Source of the DNA: Takakia lepidozioides
Taxonomy: Eukaryota > Streptophyta > Takakiopsida > Takakiales > Takakiaceae
DNA length: 60,000 nucleotides
Assembly (NCBI GenBank): GCA_030704615.1
Contig: CM060733.1
Location: forward strand, 7,442,001-7,502,000
Direction: 5' to 3'
In this document: positions 1-12,775 of the stretch, piece by piece
How positions within the stretch are numbered: the stretch's first letter is position 1
Layout: each line of letters begins with the position of its first letter
Position numbers and translations under genes: made by a program
Notes under the pieces: model-generated
What the model saw: only the letters and a program-made list of their open reading frames with translations
Databases searched by the model: none
Told to the model about the DNA's origin: nothing

Positions 1-2989
1 AAATCTGGCCCTCTTGGATGAATTTGGACCCACACGAAATCCCTGCTCCTTCAGCTATCGATGCCTCTGCACAAATCATGCATACATCCTCGCCTTGCTG
101 CTAGCAGCTAACAATGACAGCCTAGAATTGTCAAAGCACACACTAGCAGGGAAAACAGGGTGAAATATGTTGAAGAAGGTACCTTCACCCCTTTCCCCAT
201 CATTTGCTTTCAGGTGTCCAAAGCCCCATCCCGCGCTCCTGCTCTGCACACCCTGCAAGCATCGCATTCCACGACACCACATATGGTTCAGCCATAGTGT
301 TGAACACTCCCTTAGATGCTCCCACATTTAGCATACATGGCCACCAGAGCAATGTTCAGGATGACATCTGGTACAATTGCAGATTTGATGATGTCACCAG
401 GGATCTTTGAAAGTTACACAACATAATTTTGCTGCAAATCAATGGGTGACGGATCAATATGGAAGGACTGCTTACTGCCGGGAAATCTAATCTAATAAAT
501 CCGATATGCTTCAGGTAGTTTTGGATTGTGATAGGCTGGTTGTAGAACTCTTCTTCAGAGAGTCGATAGTTGGGTGAATAAGACTGGCTGGGTCTATACT
601 GACTGGGGTAGTGCTCTGTCTGCCAAGGCCACCTCAAACTTTGCCTTGCCCCACAGTTGTCTTGCCGTTGTATCTGCCTCTGCTATCCTCTCTTGCTATC
701 CTCAATTCTCTGTTTGGAGTTGTTCAACATTCCAACTCTGCATAGTCACCCTGTTGCAAAAACAACAAGATACAGAAATCAAGATGCATCGTATATGGAT
801 GGAAGTTAACCTTGCATAGCCAACGTGGGCTTTCTGGAGTGTATGCCATGCCCAAACAAAGGAGGACACTGCAGCCAATGCAAACATGCTACGCCACCTG
901 TTTTATCACCCCAAAGAAAGAATCTAACGTCCATTTCCATACAAGGCAACGTCTCACAGTGGCATCCAATTAACTTTGATTGAATACATGTTCAATTTGC
1001 GAAACAATGTACCAACCATTTACCCAGCACCAGTATTGTCTACCTTGCACTCACTCAAAGGACCATTTTGGCCACCACAAATGCCCATTACAGATACTAT
1101 GCCTTCCAACTAACTGGACCAAATGTCATGTGCCTCTATATGACTGGAAGGCCTAAAGCAACCCTTCACCTTCAAGACAAGAAAGACTAAAATACAGAAA
1201 CAAATCATGCTGCACATGTTCTTTGAATATTTCATCTGTCCACAAACACATCAGTGTCCAGTCAGTACCAGGCAGTTTGCCACTCAGGGGAAGCCCCACA
1301 ATAAGAGCCATCAGAATGCCCACACAGATGGAAAAGTTAGTTCATTGTTCCCAGTGTACCACGGATCTCTGTAGGAGACACTTTCCATTGCCACCCCAAT
1401 GCTCCCTTTCTCAGCCTTGTGCTCCAATGTCATGGATATGAGGTGCAACAACAAATATCCCAAGCAACTTTGCAAGGTACCATAGGGTGTCACATGGTTC
1501 TCTTCATAGTTTACTATGATGTGGTTAACTACTTAAAAAGCTCAGGATTACTGAGCAGCATTGATCTCAAGCATAAAGTTACTGACTGCGTTTGGCTCTA
1601 TGATAGAGGTTAAACCATGCACAAACCATTTTCTAACACTGCTCTCGTAGACACTAGTGAAAGTTGGGAAGGAGACGAGAACAAAGCCTTACCTCTGATA
1701 TGTACAGGGGCACTACGCCAGATGAAATTCCAATACCGATCCCCGCCAAGATCTGTCATATTATCATACTCTCGAAACCACTTGATGTTGCACTGCGCCA
1801 ACCAAGCATACCACATTTTCATCCTTTGGTCACAAACCTTGCAAGCAGTTTGCCAGAGGAATTACACATCAACAAATGTCTGTACTCAAAATTTTCAACG
1901 TGGCTGTGAGGAGCAACCTCCACTACATTAATGGAGCGAAGGTAGCCTCTCTTGACCCTAAACCCTAACCTTGTGTCATGACCCATGGAGGATTTGACTG
2001 ACCATGAACCCAAGAGGACCTCTTGTGTGTGCTGCTTGTGTCTGTAGTCAGGTAATGTCGGATTTGTCTGTCAGAACCACCACGGTGCAGCTGAGCGGGT
2101 AGAGATTGAAACACGGCCTGCTAAGACCAAGCTGAATCTCCCAAGAACTGCGAGTTCCCAGTCGAAACCTCCTCGGACACATACCCTAGCATTTCTTGGA
2201 CGCTTGCTTCAGATGCGAAGGTTGCTCCAACTGCGGGCCTCCCATGCATGTTTGCCCTCCCTCCCGCTCGCTCGTTCTAAGTCCCAGCCCTCTCTCTCTC
2301 TCCCTCCCGCTCGCTCTAAGTCTGTTCACTGCTACGTGATGGGCAACTTTTTAAGTTTTTTAACCTTTTTGTAAACCCTAAAAGCCTTTTTCTTTTTTTT
2401 TAAAAAAAATCTTAAAGAAAACCACAGGCCCTTGAGGAGGGGGAAAATTTCACCCGCCTTCATTTATGGGCCATAAGACCTACAGGACGATCAACGCCCA
2501 GACATACCGTCACGAACAATCCCACACACGCGATATGGGCAACGGGTTTGAACCCCAAACCACCAAGGCGACACACTGTGCACTTACCAGCCGATGTGTT
2601 TTTTTTTAAATCTTTTTGTACTTTGATTTTATTTTTATTTTTTCAAAATTCATTCCTGGGATGTTCCTCTGGGCTATATCCGTGACAGTAGAGCAATACT
2701 AATATGAGTCCATTTTTTCATATTTGTTTTCTAGAGTGAGTGCAAATAGTCCATAACACCTTTTTTTATGGACTGTGACACTGTCATATGCACTTTTCTA
2801 AAGTCCATTACTTTGACAAATTAACTTCATTTCTTGATGAGAATTTAAATATTAGAGCTTGTAGTAGTTGGAAACATAAGAGTGAGTCCCATTTCATCAT
2901 TGTAGTAAAAATTTGTCTCTAAGGTATAATCGAATCAAACTATGTCCTGTAAAACACGTGTTGTGACACAAAAATGTAGTCACCGTAGT
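1..2989. other. Intergenic or decayed sequence, no gene recognised
   Basis: No reading frame here resembles a family I know. The open frames are short, overlap on both strands and lack splice-site support. A short CT-rich direct repeat (CCTCCCGCTCGCT) lies at about 2258-2325, followed by an AT-rich stretch at 2340-2410 and 2600-2650. A tRNA B-box-like palindromic string (GGGTTTGAACCCC) lies at about 2538-2550, but no matching A box is visible. The stretch nearest 2990 may be decayed 3' copia sequence, but no reverse transcriptase or LTR can be read. Confidence 0.4.
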
Positions 2990-3584
2990 TTGCATTCACT
3001 GACATGTCCAAGTCTCTGATGCCCGAGGTCACTCTGCTCGAGAGTAGCATTGCAATCCACATGTAAAGCCTGGACAGCCCCAACCAGCTTGTACAATCTC
3101 GCATCTTGAACTACATTAGTTCAACCCAACATGACTGATAGAAACCTCAACCATAAGACATTGCTTATTTAGCTGACTAACTGACAATAAGTTCTTTGTC
3201 AATCTATGAACATAGAGAACATCTCCGATCTCTTTTGACACTCTAGATGATAATTGAAACACAACAGTACTTATTTCATGGATATCAAGACTAGTAGTAC
3301 TGTTGTCTCCAAGATACACCTTGCGTCCTATAAAAAGTTCTTTGAAGGTTGAGAATGCTTCCCTTTGCAACGTCATATGTTGAGATGCTCCTGAATCAAT
3401 AATTCACTATACATCTTTACAACTAGGAGAGATTGAAAAAGCTACAACAGAAAGTTCAGTTTTGTCAGCCATAATTACGGCTGAAATTTCACTCTGTAAC
3501 TTCTCATTCTTCTTATCATCTAGCTTTTTCTTGAAGCATTCATGTGCATAATAACCTCTTATGCTACAAAAGAAAACAGACTCT

Positions 3585-3690
3585 GTGTTAGTCATCACGA
3601 AACTTTCACAAAAACCAAGCCAAGCCTTGAACCCACAACTGCTTGTAAGGCCTCGTTGTACCCTAATCACTGGGCCATGGTTTCTTCTTC
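3585..3690 (-). mobile_element. tRNA-derived SINE-like insertion in copia gag
   Basis: On the minus strand a pol III A-box-like string (TGGCCCAGTGATTAGG, near 3680) is followed about 35 bases later by a B-box-like string (GTGGGTTCAAGGC, near 3630). The block interrupts copia gag between the UBN2-like part and the zinc knuckle and ends near a T-rich stretch. The A/B box spacing fits a tRNA-related SINE head. Target duplications could not be recognised, so the boundaries are approximate. Confidence 0.45.
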
Positions 3691-4075
3691 GTGAAATGTT
3701 CCTTCTTCCATCTTTCAACTCTTGGTTAAGATAGAGCCGATTGACGATATGTTTTCATTCAAACTAGCACATAGATTGGTCCATGCTTCTCTAGCAGTTT
3801 TAGCATGTGCAACATGATGAAGTATTGAATCTGTTATATTCAACAACATGGTTCCTCGAGCTAGCTTATCTTTCTTCGCAAAAAGTTGTCGCTCAGGAGT
3901 CAACCCTGCGACTATGATCTCCCACAAATCTTTCTAATGAAGAATGAACTCCATCTTAATCTTCCATGTATGAAAATTGTGACCATCTAACTTCTCTTCT
4001 CGGGTACTGATCATTCATAAAAATGCCATGATATATTTGATGATTGCCAGTACAAAACACCCGCACACTACCAAC

Positions 4076-4084
4076 TCCTAACAC
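4076..4084. repeat. Probable degenerate target duplication of MULE-A (left)
   Basis: The 9 bases TCCTAACAC precede the left terminus CAACGA of MULE-A. The partner after the right end, reverse-complemented from 55828-55836, is CTTTAACAC, matching 6 of 9. The copia leader is continuous across this point once MULE-A is removed: PBS and leader on one side, gag start on the other. That supports the insertion site even though the duplication has decayed. Confidence 0.55.
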
Positions 4085-4270
4085 CAACGAGGCATGCGTG
4101 AGCCTTGCGCGTGAGCGCGCGAGCGTACGCTTCACGCAGCGATTGACGTGGCATGAGCGTGCACCCACGCTGACGTGGCGTGAGCGTGATGTAAGCAGGC
4201 TGATGTTGCGCAAAACTGACGTGGCCCTGCGCTTGTCATTTGCCACGTCACATGAAACATGCGCCCGCCT
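4085..4270. repeat. MULE-A left terminal and subterminal repeat region
   Basis: The terminus CAACGAGGCATGCGTGAGC is followed by repeated GC-rich blocks built from CGTGAGCG and TGACGTGGC. It aligns with the left end of MULE-B at 12823-13020, including the stretch GTGAGCGCGCGAGCGTACGC. Such dense subterminal repeats are typical of transposase-binding regions in DNA transposons. That role is inferred. Confidence 0.75.
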
Positions 4271-4748
4271 ATAACGAGGATGGTCTATGACCGTGGAATA
4301 ATGAAGGGAATTCCTTGGCTACATACAATAAAGACTACCATGAGCTAAATTGCAAACATCCAACATTGTGCAATTACAATTGTTTGTTTCACTTTTATAA
4401 TTACAAGGGTTTGAAATATCCTCCCAAAGTGTGCGCCAATAGAGGCTGTCAAAACAAAAGACCTTGCTCCCTCCCCAAATAACAATGAAGTTAGGATCAT
4501 CTTCAAAGATGGTTGTAGTGCATAGCGACAAGAAGACATGTACACTTTGAACGGTGCAATGATGAATGTGCTGTTAAAAGTTTCCACTCAGAGCTCACTC
4601 AGTATAATTGGAAGGGTATGAAGGATACGGGACACCATATCATTGCACCCCCGACATGTTGCAACAAATGATTGAATGAATTTCATGACAATGTTGCAAT
4701 TGCACATTCATAGCATGATCGTCCATATACCACATGGCATAGTTGATG

Positions 4749-6600
4749 CTACCTATGTGTTGTACCCTGCTGCAATAGAGTATCGACCTCGTTGAAACTC
4801 AGAGTGGCCCTTGCTGAACTAAGTTGTCAGTTTTGTGATGCAAACCATCCTCTTCAAAAATACGAAATACAAATGTTTGCAGGGTATGAATTTACCTCTC
4901 TTGCCCCAAACTGGTTGATAGCATATTCAGAAAACAAATCAGGACATGTGCATTTGGGGAAAATTGGAAACCGTGATGTCGTGGCCCTGTCATGAATAGC
5001 AGATGTCGAAGTGATCATTGGTACACCCGACCATATCCTGGATCGGCACGTCCATGGTGCTTGCACACGAGCTTGGAGCATTCTTGCGGACTCCACTTTT
5101 CCGAAGTGTTTCAACGGTTGGAGGGAACGAACCAGCTTTCCATCTCGTTTGGTTGGCCACAAGTGAGGATTGCCGGGGGACCCAAAAGGACGCAGAAGTA
5201 GAAACACATGTATGCAGTAGGGTGTCTCGCAAGGGAAAAAATCTGCCTCTCCAGCATTGCAATCTCCTGATTGTGAGATGTGTTTCCCACCTTGACGGGC
5301 CAACGGTTGGAGGAGCTAGCTTCATCACCACGGAAGGACGCACAGTTCCATGCACACATCTCCACAATCGTCTGCGCAGAACCAGACTTGTGGTTCTTTG
5401 CTTCTGGTTAGCCGTATGGACGCAATCAAAACCCGTGAAAGTCGGAGCAGGAGTCCGGAGGCATGCCTCTGGATATGATGAAGTGCATTTCTCGAAATTA
5501 GTTGCCCTGATCACTGTACATTTCACACGAGACCCCCTGCACTTATGTGTTCTAATGTGCAACGTGGTCAGGGCATGCGGACTCCAACACATCAAGGGTG
5601 TAGTTTCTTCCCTGCCACATTTCAGTGGCACTGTTAGATGCTGGAGCCTCCTGCCGTCGAGTCGGAGGTTCCTTCAGAATGGAGGTTCCGGACATGGATC
5701 TACCATGCAAGGGAACACGAGGCTTCGAGAAGTTATCACACGGTCTGCCCTGTGTGAATCGAATCCGCTAGGTGGGGTTTCACATTTTCCTCTTACATGA
5801 GCCGAATCTCTCATCCCGTTCAAGATGTATGAACTCTAGAAACAAGTGGCGTTCCCTGGGCATACATGCTCACCGCCCGTGCTTTATCTTGCTTGGATCC
5901 CCAGATTTGTTTGCAGCACGCAACATCCACTCCTGTTGTCCAGACCCTTGCCACCCCCCCTCATCGCAAGAAATCACGGTATCTGGTTTGTTGTTGCAAG
6001 GCACGTATACAGATCATCTGTTGTTGCCACATACCAACCCGACCTCGTTTCCCCAGACTGTTGCACCATGCATTTGCACAGTTCTCTGCAAATTGCAAGC
6101 TGGCATGTCTGTCATTTCCTCAATGGACATGTTCTGCAAAGAGCAGAACCACACTTCAGAACAGTGCACAGGGAACACACATAAAGAAAGCAAGGAGAGC
6201 AAATTTGGAAAGTAAATGTATGAAAAAATAGCATACAGCCTCGCACCATGTCATGGCTGCTCCCCACTGTCTGTAACCGGAAGTGCCAAAACGCCAGCCA
6301 ATCTTCCAATGCTCTCATACTCTCAAGCGATGCAGCTCCAGAAGAGAACCACCAGGCACAAATTGTTTGAACAAGTGTCCACGCCTCCTTCATTGTTCTA
6401 GCATCTTTGTACTCTTTGCACAATTTACGGGTGCTGTGTCTACATCTCTGGTTTGATGTCCGACTTTGTATGTTTCTCCAAGATTGTGTCCAATGGAATA
6501 GACATGTACGCTCTCTTCCCGACATTGGCCTTTTTGGGTCGCATGATCCGAAGACATTCGAACTGCATTTGAAATTTGCCTGAGCACTATCTGCCATAAA
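4749..6600 (-). pseudogene. MULE transposase, C-terminal part (SWIM), MULE-A
   Basis: This is the C-terminal half of a Mutator-like transposase. On the minus strand from 6600 it begins with a second-Asp-like block (MADSAQANFKCSSNVFGS), then the RTCLFHWTQSW string that fits the CxxH block of MULE cores, then AWWFSSGAA and WLAFWHFR. It continues in broken frames to a C-terminal SWIM zinc finger (CTCPD, then a CKH near 4900) and ends EVDTLLQ...TTHR with a stop at 4749-4751. Homology to MULE-B (13473-14638) and MULE-C (51064-52922) guided the frame changes. Several indels and stops break it. Only about 480 bases separate it from the zinc N-terminus, too few for a complete DDE core, so the catalytic middle is partly deleted. 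Confidence 0.75.
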
Positions 6601-7069
6601 ACCAACGAATTTGGAGATGGAGCCCTAACCCTTCCAGGAATTCCACATGAGCTTCTGGGAATTCCGTATCCTTGGATTGCATTTCACAAACTGCATTGTC
6701 ATAACTCGTTTGGTACACACTGGATCGTACACATGACAAGCCATTGTTGTCCAAGCTTTCACTCTTTCACATGATCAAAATAAGAAAACACTTTCTGGCA
6801 GGTCCCAAGTCTTATGCAACTCCGCTTCACGAGGCAAACCCCACTACCCTCCCTTGCAGTCGAAATTTTGAAAAGAAAAACTTTGATGGCACCTTGACCT
6901 GGAAAAACATTTTCTGGATGTAGTCGTACTGCTCATACGTTTCAATTCCAAAATGTTGTCTATGTAGCCTCTGATCCCGAGCCCTTCTCAATGCTTGATC
7001 TGATGCCGATGCTAGGTGAACTCAACGTGGAGAAATGATCCATGACAACGTCGAGTGCTGCACCATCAT

Positions 7070-8235
7070 TTAGGCCCACAGAATCCCCTTCACTCAAAAT
7101 ATGGCTTTCCAAGAAGGACTTGCTTGCCACCAAGAGCAATTGCGGTATGTTGTTGCGAATGGGTTTTGATTGTACTCATGTTTAATCAACCTCGCTACTC
7201 TGTCTCAAACAACTCTCCCTGTAATCCCCGTTCGAGACAGGATGTTTATGGAAACCGAAATGCACACAAGCTCTTGTCATGGTTTTCCAAACGGTGGACA
7301 ACATAGTATATTCTTGCTCCACACAGCGCCAGACAGGTTGGTACTAATTTGCCAAAATTGGCAAACGAAGTGGTTCCCCTCTAGAGGAGCAGTCCTAGCT
7401 TACATGGATTTTCCGCGGAGACCCCTTCCACTCGCTTTGATGTGAACCCCAGACTGAAGAAAGTGTCTGCATTTCAAATTATCACACTAAGGTGTCCCTT
7501 GCAAATTGTTCCCTGAAAACAAGCTTGTCCTTATTTTGAATATTGGATGTTTTTGTCTGCACCATGGGTGCCCGTCGTGTCTCTTGTCCATTCCGTGCAT
7601 CATTCTTGTTATACCTCAACCGCGGAGGAGGAGGCAGCTCGAATAGGATATCCCCATCAAAAGTCTCTGGCAGGACTTCACAGGCACACGCTGCTTCAAA
7701 GCTTCCCAATCAATTCCCCAACTCACTTTTGAAACCTGTCCATTCTCCCATCGCCCGTAGTTTGGAATTACACTACAAATGTCTTCTTCATCCGCTTCCA
7801 CAACTACAGTACAAAGATTGGAGTTGGAATTTCACTAATGTCATCATCGACGAATCCGAAAGCTCAACGATTGGAGTTGAGCACGTTTCTTTTTTTTTCA
7901 ACCCCACCTCCCTTTTGTCTCAACGACTGAATCAGCAGTCGGGGCGTCACATATGATCCAGGGACTTTCTCCGAGGCTCTCTCCAAGTACTCTGTATCTA
8001 CCAGGGGGCAATCTCCACTGGCTCACATGAGCCGTCTCATCAACGATTTTGAAAGAGTATTTCAACAACTTCCCGTCGAAAGCGTACACCTCTTTCTCCA
8101 AGAAGATGGACCCATGCAAAAGCTCAACGGGTAGCCAGGACATGTTCCGTCACAATTGCGAACTTTGTCAAGTGCTGCTTTGGAGAAAGGCCACTGGTTG
8201 GTCGTCAGAATAAACTCTGCTTCGGAGGAAGCCAT
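7070..8235 (-). pseudogene. MULE transposase, N-terminal zinc-cluster part, MULE-A
   Basis: Starts at ATG 8235 (MASSEAEF), the same start as the better-preserved MULE-B copy at 27775. In pieces across shifted frames one sees the KEVYAFDGKLLKYSF block, the acidic linker, LPETFDGDILFELPPPPR and a degraded Cys/His-rich region. This part should bind DNA (FLYWCH/WRKY-GCM1-like zinc clusters precede the DDE core in many MULE transposases). At least three frameshifts break it. It is transcribed away from the ParB-MTase gene. Confidence 0.7.
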
Positions 8236-9080
8236 GTTACGTCCCGAGCGGGGGGTTCTCTTTCCTGAGCTGCTCCTTTGCGAATCAGATGATTCAGCTA
8301 TGCAAACACACTGGTTGCACATGAAATGAGGCGGAAGCCCCCGTTCCTGGAAGATGTGCATATTATGATATTGCCTCTAATCAATGTGGGACGGTTCCTG
8401 ACAAGTCACCGTCAAATTAACGTATGTGATATGCCAGTCTTTATTGTCTCTGAGCAATGCTGACACATAATCCTCTAGTTGTGGGGGTCGCCCCAAAACA
8501 ATAAAAACCCAACCCACCAAAATCCCGCCTACGATCCCATGCAGGGATGATGGGAAGAGAATTAAAAGTAATTAGTTCATTTGTCAGGCCATGACTATAT
8601 ATCCCTATGTCTGATCATGTGGATGGTTTTCTAGATCATGCAATCCCTGGGCCCCAGAACTCTCCACGTACGCATATTCCGTTAAATCCTAAGTAGGCCT
8701 CATGGCAAGTCTTCGAGAATTCTCATCCATGACGTCCAACGGTGATATTAATGAAGCGTCACAAAAAAACACATGTCAATTTTAATGGTTGCACACGCCC
8801 GCTAAGAACCCAAACCCGTGGAAGGAACAGCTGTCCCAAATAGGTTACGCTATTTCACTGTCACGTACGTTCAAGTATTGGACACGCAAGAGGGAATCGA
8901 ACGGTTCCAGGGACACTTCCAAAATGGCGGGACCCCCGAAGAAAGCGAGTCTGTTCATCATTCTTGTTTTTCTTAGAGGAAGAGAGGAAGTCAAGCTGAG
9001 AGGGTTCCTTGTTCGGTTCCGGAAGAGGAGGAATCATTGTATTTTAATCGGTTAGAGAGAGGTTGAGATCAAGAGAGCAA
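8236..9080. promoter_or_regulatory. Divergent spacer between transposase and ParB-MTase genes, MULE-A
   Basis: The 845 bases between the two divergent start codons carry no coding signal and must hold both promoters if the genes are expressed. The equivalent spacer in MULE-B is 27776-28630, of almost the same length. Both contain a conserved purine-rich leader just before the ParB-MTase ATG, ending in agagaga-type sequence. No TATA box can be assigned with confidence. Confidence 0.4.
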
Positions 9081-9551
9081 ATGACAGGGCGTCGCATGCA
9101 AGATGGTGCAGCGCTTAGCAGCATGTGAACTTGGAGTCAGATCAAGCAGAAGAGCATGTAGGAAAGTGAGAGTGAGGTCCCGCAGTCGTAGCGATGGCTG
9201 GAGCATTGAGCGTAGGTAACCAACAGTGCCAGCCGAGTTCATGCACGAATACAACAACAGAAGGAGGAGCAGTGGACGCCATACCGGAGGAAGTCAGCAA
9301 ACCCTACATCAGACAGAAATGGTGGTCATTCAATATCCGCATAATACTGTTATCATTCGTCTTGATGTTTCCATTCCATGTGGGATCATACATTGTTTTT
9401 TCTTATGTTCAGACCGATGAAAAAGGGAAGAGAAAAGCTACAGAGGGCGATCCGAGCGATGCAGCCACAAAGCCGAAGAAGATGAAAGGGAGCCGTAAGT
9501 TCTCTCAAACGCCCTTCTCCCTCTTTACTATAGTCCCCCGAGTGAGAAAAA

Positions 9552-10872
9552 CGATGATCGGTGGCGATCATCGCTTTACAGAAGAATGTAGTTGGTGTCT
9601 TATTTCAGCAGATTCAGGAAGGCAGGCAAGCAGGAAGAATATGTATCAAGGCGAAAGTGATGATCGGTGCCGACCATCACCTTCGCCATTGCTTTATTAA
9701 GCAAAGAATGCGATTTTTCATGTGATTCAAGAGTGACAGGGAACTAAAGACGCATCTTGGCAATGACGTCGAAGCGATGATCGGTAACGATCATCGCTTT
9801 GAGGTCCATTCCTTCTTGTTCAGACAGTTTAGAAATAGCGTGGTCGTTCAGGAAAGTGATGATCGGTACCGACCATCACATTCAGCCTCCCATTGTTTGT
9901 GCATCCCTTGGCACTTAAATAGTGATGGTCGGTACCGATCATCACTTTCGGCAATGACTGCATGTTAACCCAAAATCCTATCTCGCACTGGAAGCCTTTG
10001 TAGAATGAAATTCTTTAGGTGGAGAAATGTCCATTCAACTTCATATTTGGAATTGGAAACAGAAAAGCGATGGTCGTGTCGACCATCGCCTCCAAGTCCA
10101 TTTCTATGCTCTATATCTCATACAATGAAATGCAGAATTCTGTTGTGAAGTGATGATCGGTGCCGACCATCACATCCAGACCTTATGGGTTGTGCTTCCC
10201 AAGCAGTCTGATTGTGAAGATCGGTACCCGACCATCACTGTTTGAACGGTTTGGCAATACACCAGAATCCATAAAAGGAGACCAAGTTCAGTGGGTGAAA
10301 GAAGGGATTCCGACTAAGATTGATGATCGGTGCCGACCATCACACTCAGACGTCATGGGGTTCGCTTCCTAATGCAATCTGATTGTGATGATCGGTACCA
10401 TCATCCCTTTTTGAACAGATTGGCAATGCACCGAGTCCAAGAGAGGACATCAAGTTCAATGTGTGATAGAGGGGATTCTGACTTATAGTGATGATCGGTG
10501 CCGACCATCACATTTAGACCCATGGGTTGTGCTTCCCAAGGCAGTCTGATTGTGATGATCGGTACCGGACCATCACTTTTTGAACAGATTGGCAATGCAC
10601 CAAAATCCAAAAGAGGACATCAAGTTCAATGAGTGATAGAATGGGTTCTGACTATAGTGATGATTGGTGCCGACCATCACATTAGACCTCGTGGGTGGTT
10701 TGCATCCCAATGCTGTCTTGTGGTGATGTGCGGTACCGACCATCGCTTGCATCATCCTGATGGTCGGCACCGATCATTGCGTCTAGTGAGAACGGAGTCA
10801 AGTGCATCGGGAAACCAAGTAGGATTTCCATTCATTTGTTTAAACAAAGTGATGGTCGGTACCGATCGTCAC
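9552..10872. repeat. Sixteen class-A 24-bp palindromes in intron 1
   Basis: Near-perfect palindromes start at 9552, 9657, 9774, 9856, 9922, 10067, 10150, 10214, 10320, 10385, 10488, 10552, 10657, 10723, 10758 and 10849. The consensus is an 8-bp arm GTGATGAT (or GTGATGGT, GCGATGAT), a core CGGTACCG or CGGTGCCG, and the complementary arm. Spacing is irregular (35 to 145 bp) and the intervening sequence is mostly unrelated, so this is not a simple tandem array. Parts at 10140-10690 show a larger repeated context (CCAAGTTCAATG, GTGCTTCCCAA). All lie in intron 1 of the ParB-MTase gene. Confidence 0.95.
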
Positions 10873-12224
10873 TGTGTTGAAATGTCTGTTTTCCTTCCTG
10901 AACACCAGTTGCATGTTGTGGTTGTGGCGGTTTTGGGTATGCCAAAGAATGTAAAGTCAAGCAGGCAGAACAGATGCAAAGGGCTCTGGAGAAGGGGACG
11001 ACTCCACAAAGAGTTTTGGAGAACAACGAAGACACTGACGAGTCTGAATTGCACTACCTTGACAAGGTGAAACTTATGTCATATCAAAAAGTAAATTCCT
11101 AGGAGGTTATTAGGGACATGATCGTCTCTGGAGGACGTCTTGAAATCACTCTCTGCCGGATGATCTCCATGCCTGTTGTTCGTCCTCCACTTTCGCATGA
11201 CATTACCAAGTTGGAAACAGATTTCGTGCACGGGTATAGAATGGTGCACAGCTACTGTTTTACGTCTCACTGAAATGATACTAATGTGAGCCCAGAGCTT
11301 ACGGACAACTGGGATGATTGCTGGAAGGATGTGAATGACGAGTTCGAGGACTCTCTGCTGCTTGGACATAACACCCAGTAGTTCTGCAACCACATGTTCT
11401 ATGTCTGGGACGGGAACCATCGCTTGCTAGCTTGGATGGGGTACATGGCGAAACACCATTCAAAATATAAGGACAAGCATTGTGCTGTGGAGGCAATGGT
11501 TCTGGATCCTGGGAACGACATCGCCAGACTTTTGACAATAGTGGATCCCGGACTTGGGGAGGAGTTCATTTTCCAAATCAAATCCCACTACGACAAGCAT
11601 GTACATCCAGAGATGCCCAGGAGAAATTGCACAGGCTGGCTCTCTCTATGGTTGACAACCAGACAAAAGTGAGATGGCTTGAGATTTGGAACTCGGATCA
11701 GACGGTGAAGGATCTGAATCAGTTCCCAAAAAGCACAATCTAGCCTGGCACCAAGGTTGAGGGAATAAGTGATATTGTTTTTTATCAGTGGCTTCACAAG
11801 GCCACATTTTGGAGTCAGGTATTTGTGGATTCAAGTACCTATTGTATATGAAATATCCTATAGCTTTGTCATGCGCAATTCTGATACATGTTCCCATTGC
11901 AGCTGGAGAAACGCGCCATTCTTGTCCTGGAGCAGAATTTGAAGGACTTGAATATTTCGATGGTCTCACCACCAAGATGACCTTGGAGGTGTACATTAGA
12001 AAGTGGAAAGGTCTCACGTGGCGGTACTGTTTCTTCCGAGAGTTCTCCCAGGATGGCAATATATTGAGGTCGAACGATTTCGACAGTCAAGTTGGAGGGG
12101 AGTGGGCGATGATGCGTGTTGTTTACAGGTGCAATGCCATATGCCTATCCAACACATTCCTTAAACTTTTGTCATGCCTCATTGAGAGAAGCTTTGTATT
12201 TCTATTCTGCTACACAACAGTATG

Positions 12225-12481
12225 GTGATGGTCGGTACCGATCATCACATCCATTGCTATGATATTCTCCAGTCAAACAGTTGTCACTGCTGATCATGTC
12301 TTTGTTTCCATCCTTAATCCTGCCTCTGTTATCATCATAGGCAGTCTGTTTCTGATGAATAAAGTGATGGTCGGTGCCGCCATCACATTTCCCATTTGTG
12401 CAGTCTACATAATCATAAGGATTTTCCAACCCATGTTGCATTCTCTCTCATGTGAAAGTGATGATCGCCACTGATCATCAC
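12225..12481. repeat. Three class-A palindromes in intron 5
   Basis: Sites start at 12225 (exact arms GTGATGGT and ATCATCAC around CGGTACCG), 12364 (one base short) and 12458 (core CGCCACTG, decayed). They lie in the intron between exon 5 and exon 6 of the MULE-A ParB-MTase gene, the same intron that carries the class-B palindromes in MULE-B. Confidence 0.9.
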
Positions 12482-12775
12482 TTTCTTCTGCTTTCTCATA
12501 TCTTGTTTTGGGGGATGGTGTTATTTTGAGCCTCCGCATGTACACTAAATATATGTTGATGGAAGGAAAACACCCGAGCGGAATCCCAGATTCCCTGCCA
12601 ACGATCCCACCATATACACAGCTGGTATCTTGAGGGACTGGAGTCTTGCCCACTTCAGGGACAGTGGATGGTACCTCGACTGCCCTCCAGAGCACACGAC
12701 ATTTCAAGAGCAGCAAATGAAGTATATGAACAACAACATGCGGAGATGCTGGCACCTTTGAACGACGAAGAGTAC

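Larger units (their letters stand above)
2990..4084 (-). pseudogene. Ty1/copia gag-protease remnant
   Basis: Reading the minus strand from about 4030 down, the pieces appear in copia order. First comes a gag N-terminus (REVRWSQ and HTWK in neighbouring frames), then a UBN2-type gag block (LWEIIVAGLTPE, then HVAHAKTAREAWTNL), then a zinc knuckle (GYYAHECFKKK), the protease site IIDSGASQHMT at about 3376-3405, and finally a GAG-pre-integrase stretch (VLYVHRLTKNLLSVSQLN). The codons just before the protease site are TAG TGA, the second where copia elements usually have TGG. Other frames are shifted, so it is dead. Reverse transcriptase, integrase and the left LTR are not visible. Its leader, primer site and LTR are at 55390-55836, displaced by the MULE-A insertion and the later inversion. 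Confidence 0.8.

Noticed and set aside
2530-2560. Possible tRNA or SINE B box (GGGTTTGAACCCC)
   Set aside because: The string is a short palindrome, no A box lies at the right distance and no cloverleaf can be drawn.
4990-5800. Long open frames on both strands (213 codons minus, 260 codons plus)
   Set aside because: Both overlap the decayed MULE transposase. Comparison with 13473-14638 and 51490-52922 shows the true frame shifts along this region; the plus frame is an antisense shadow.
9657-10872. Dam-type GATC methylation sites as the common feature of the palindromes
   Set aside because: GATC occurs in class A arms only; classes B and C lack it. The shared feature is the CG-N4-CG core, so a GATC-specific explanation does not cover the family.
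11480-12228. Overlapping plus and minus frames of up to 146 codons near 11800-12200
   Set aside because: They combine exon 4, exon 5 and intron sequence of the MULE-A ParB-MTase gene. The splice-site model shared with MULE-B explains the coding parts.
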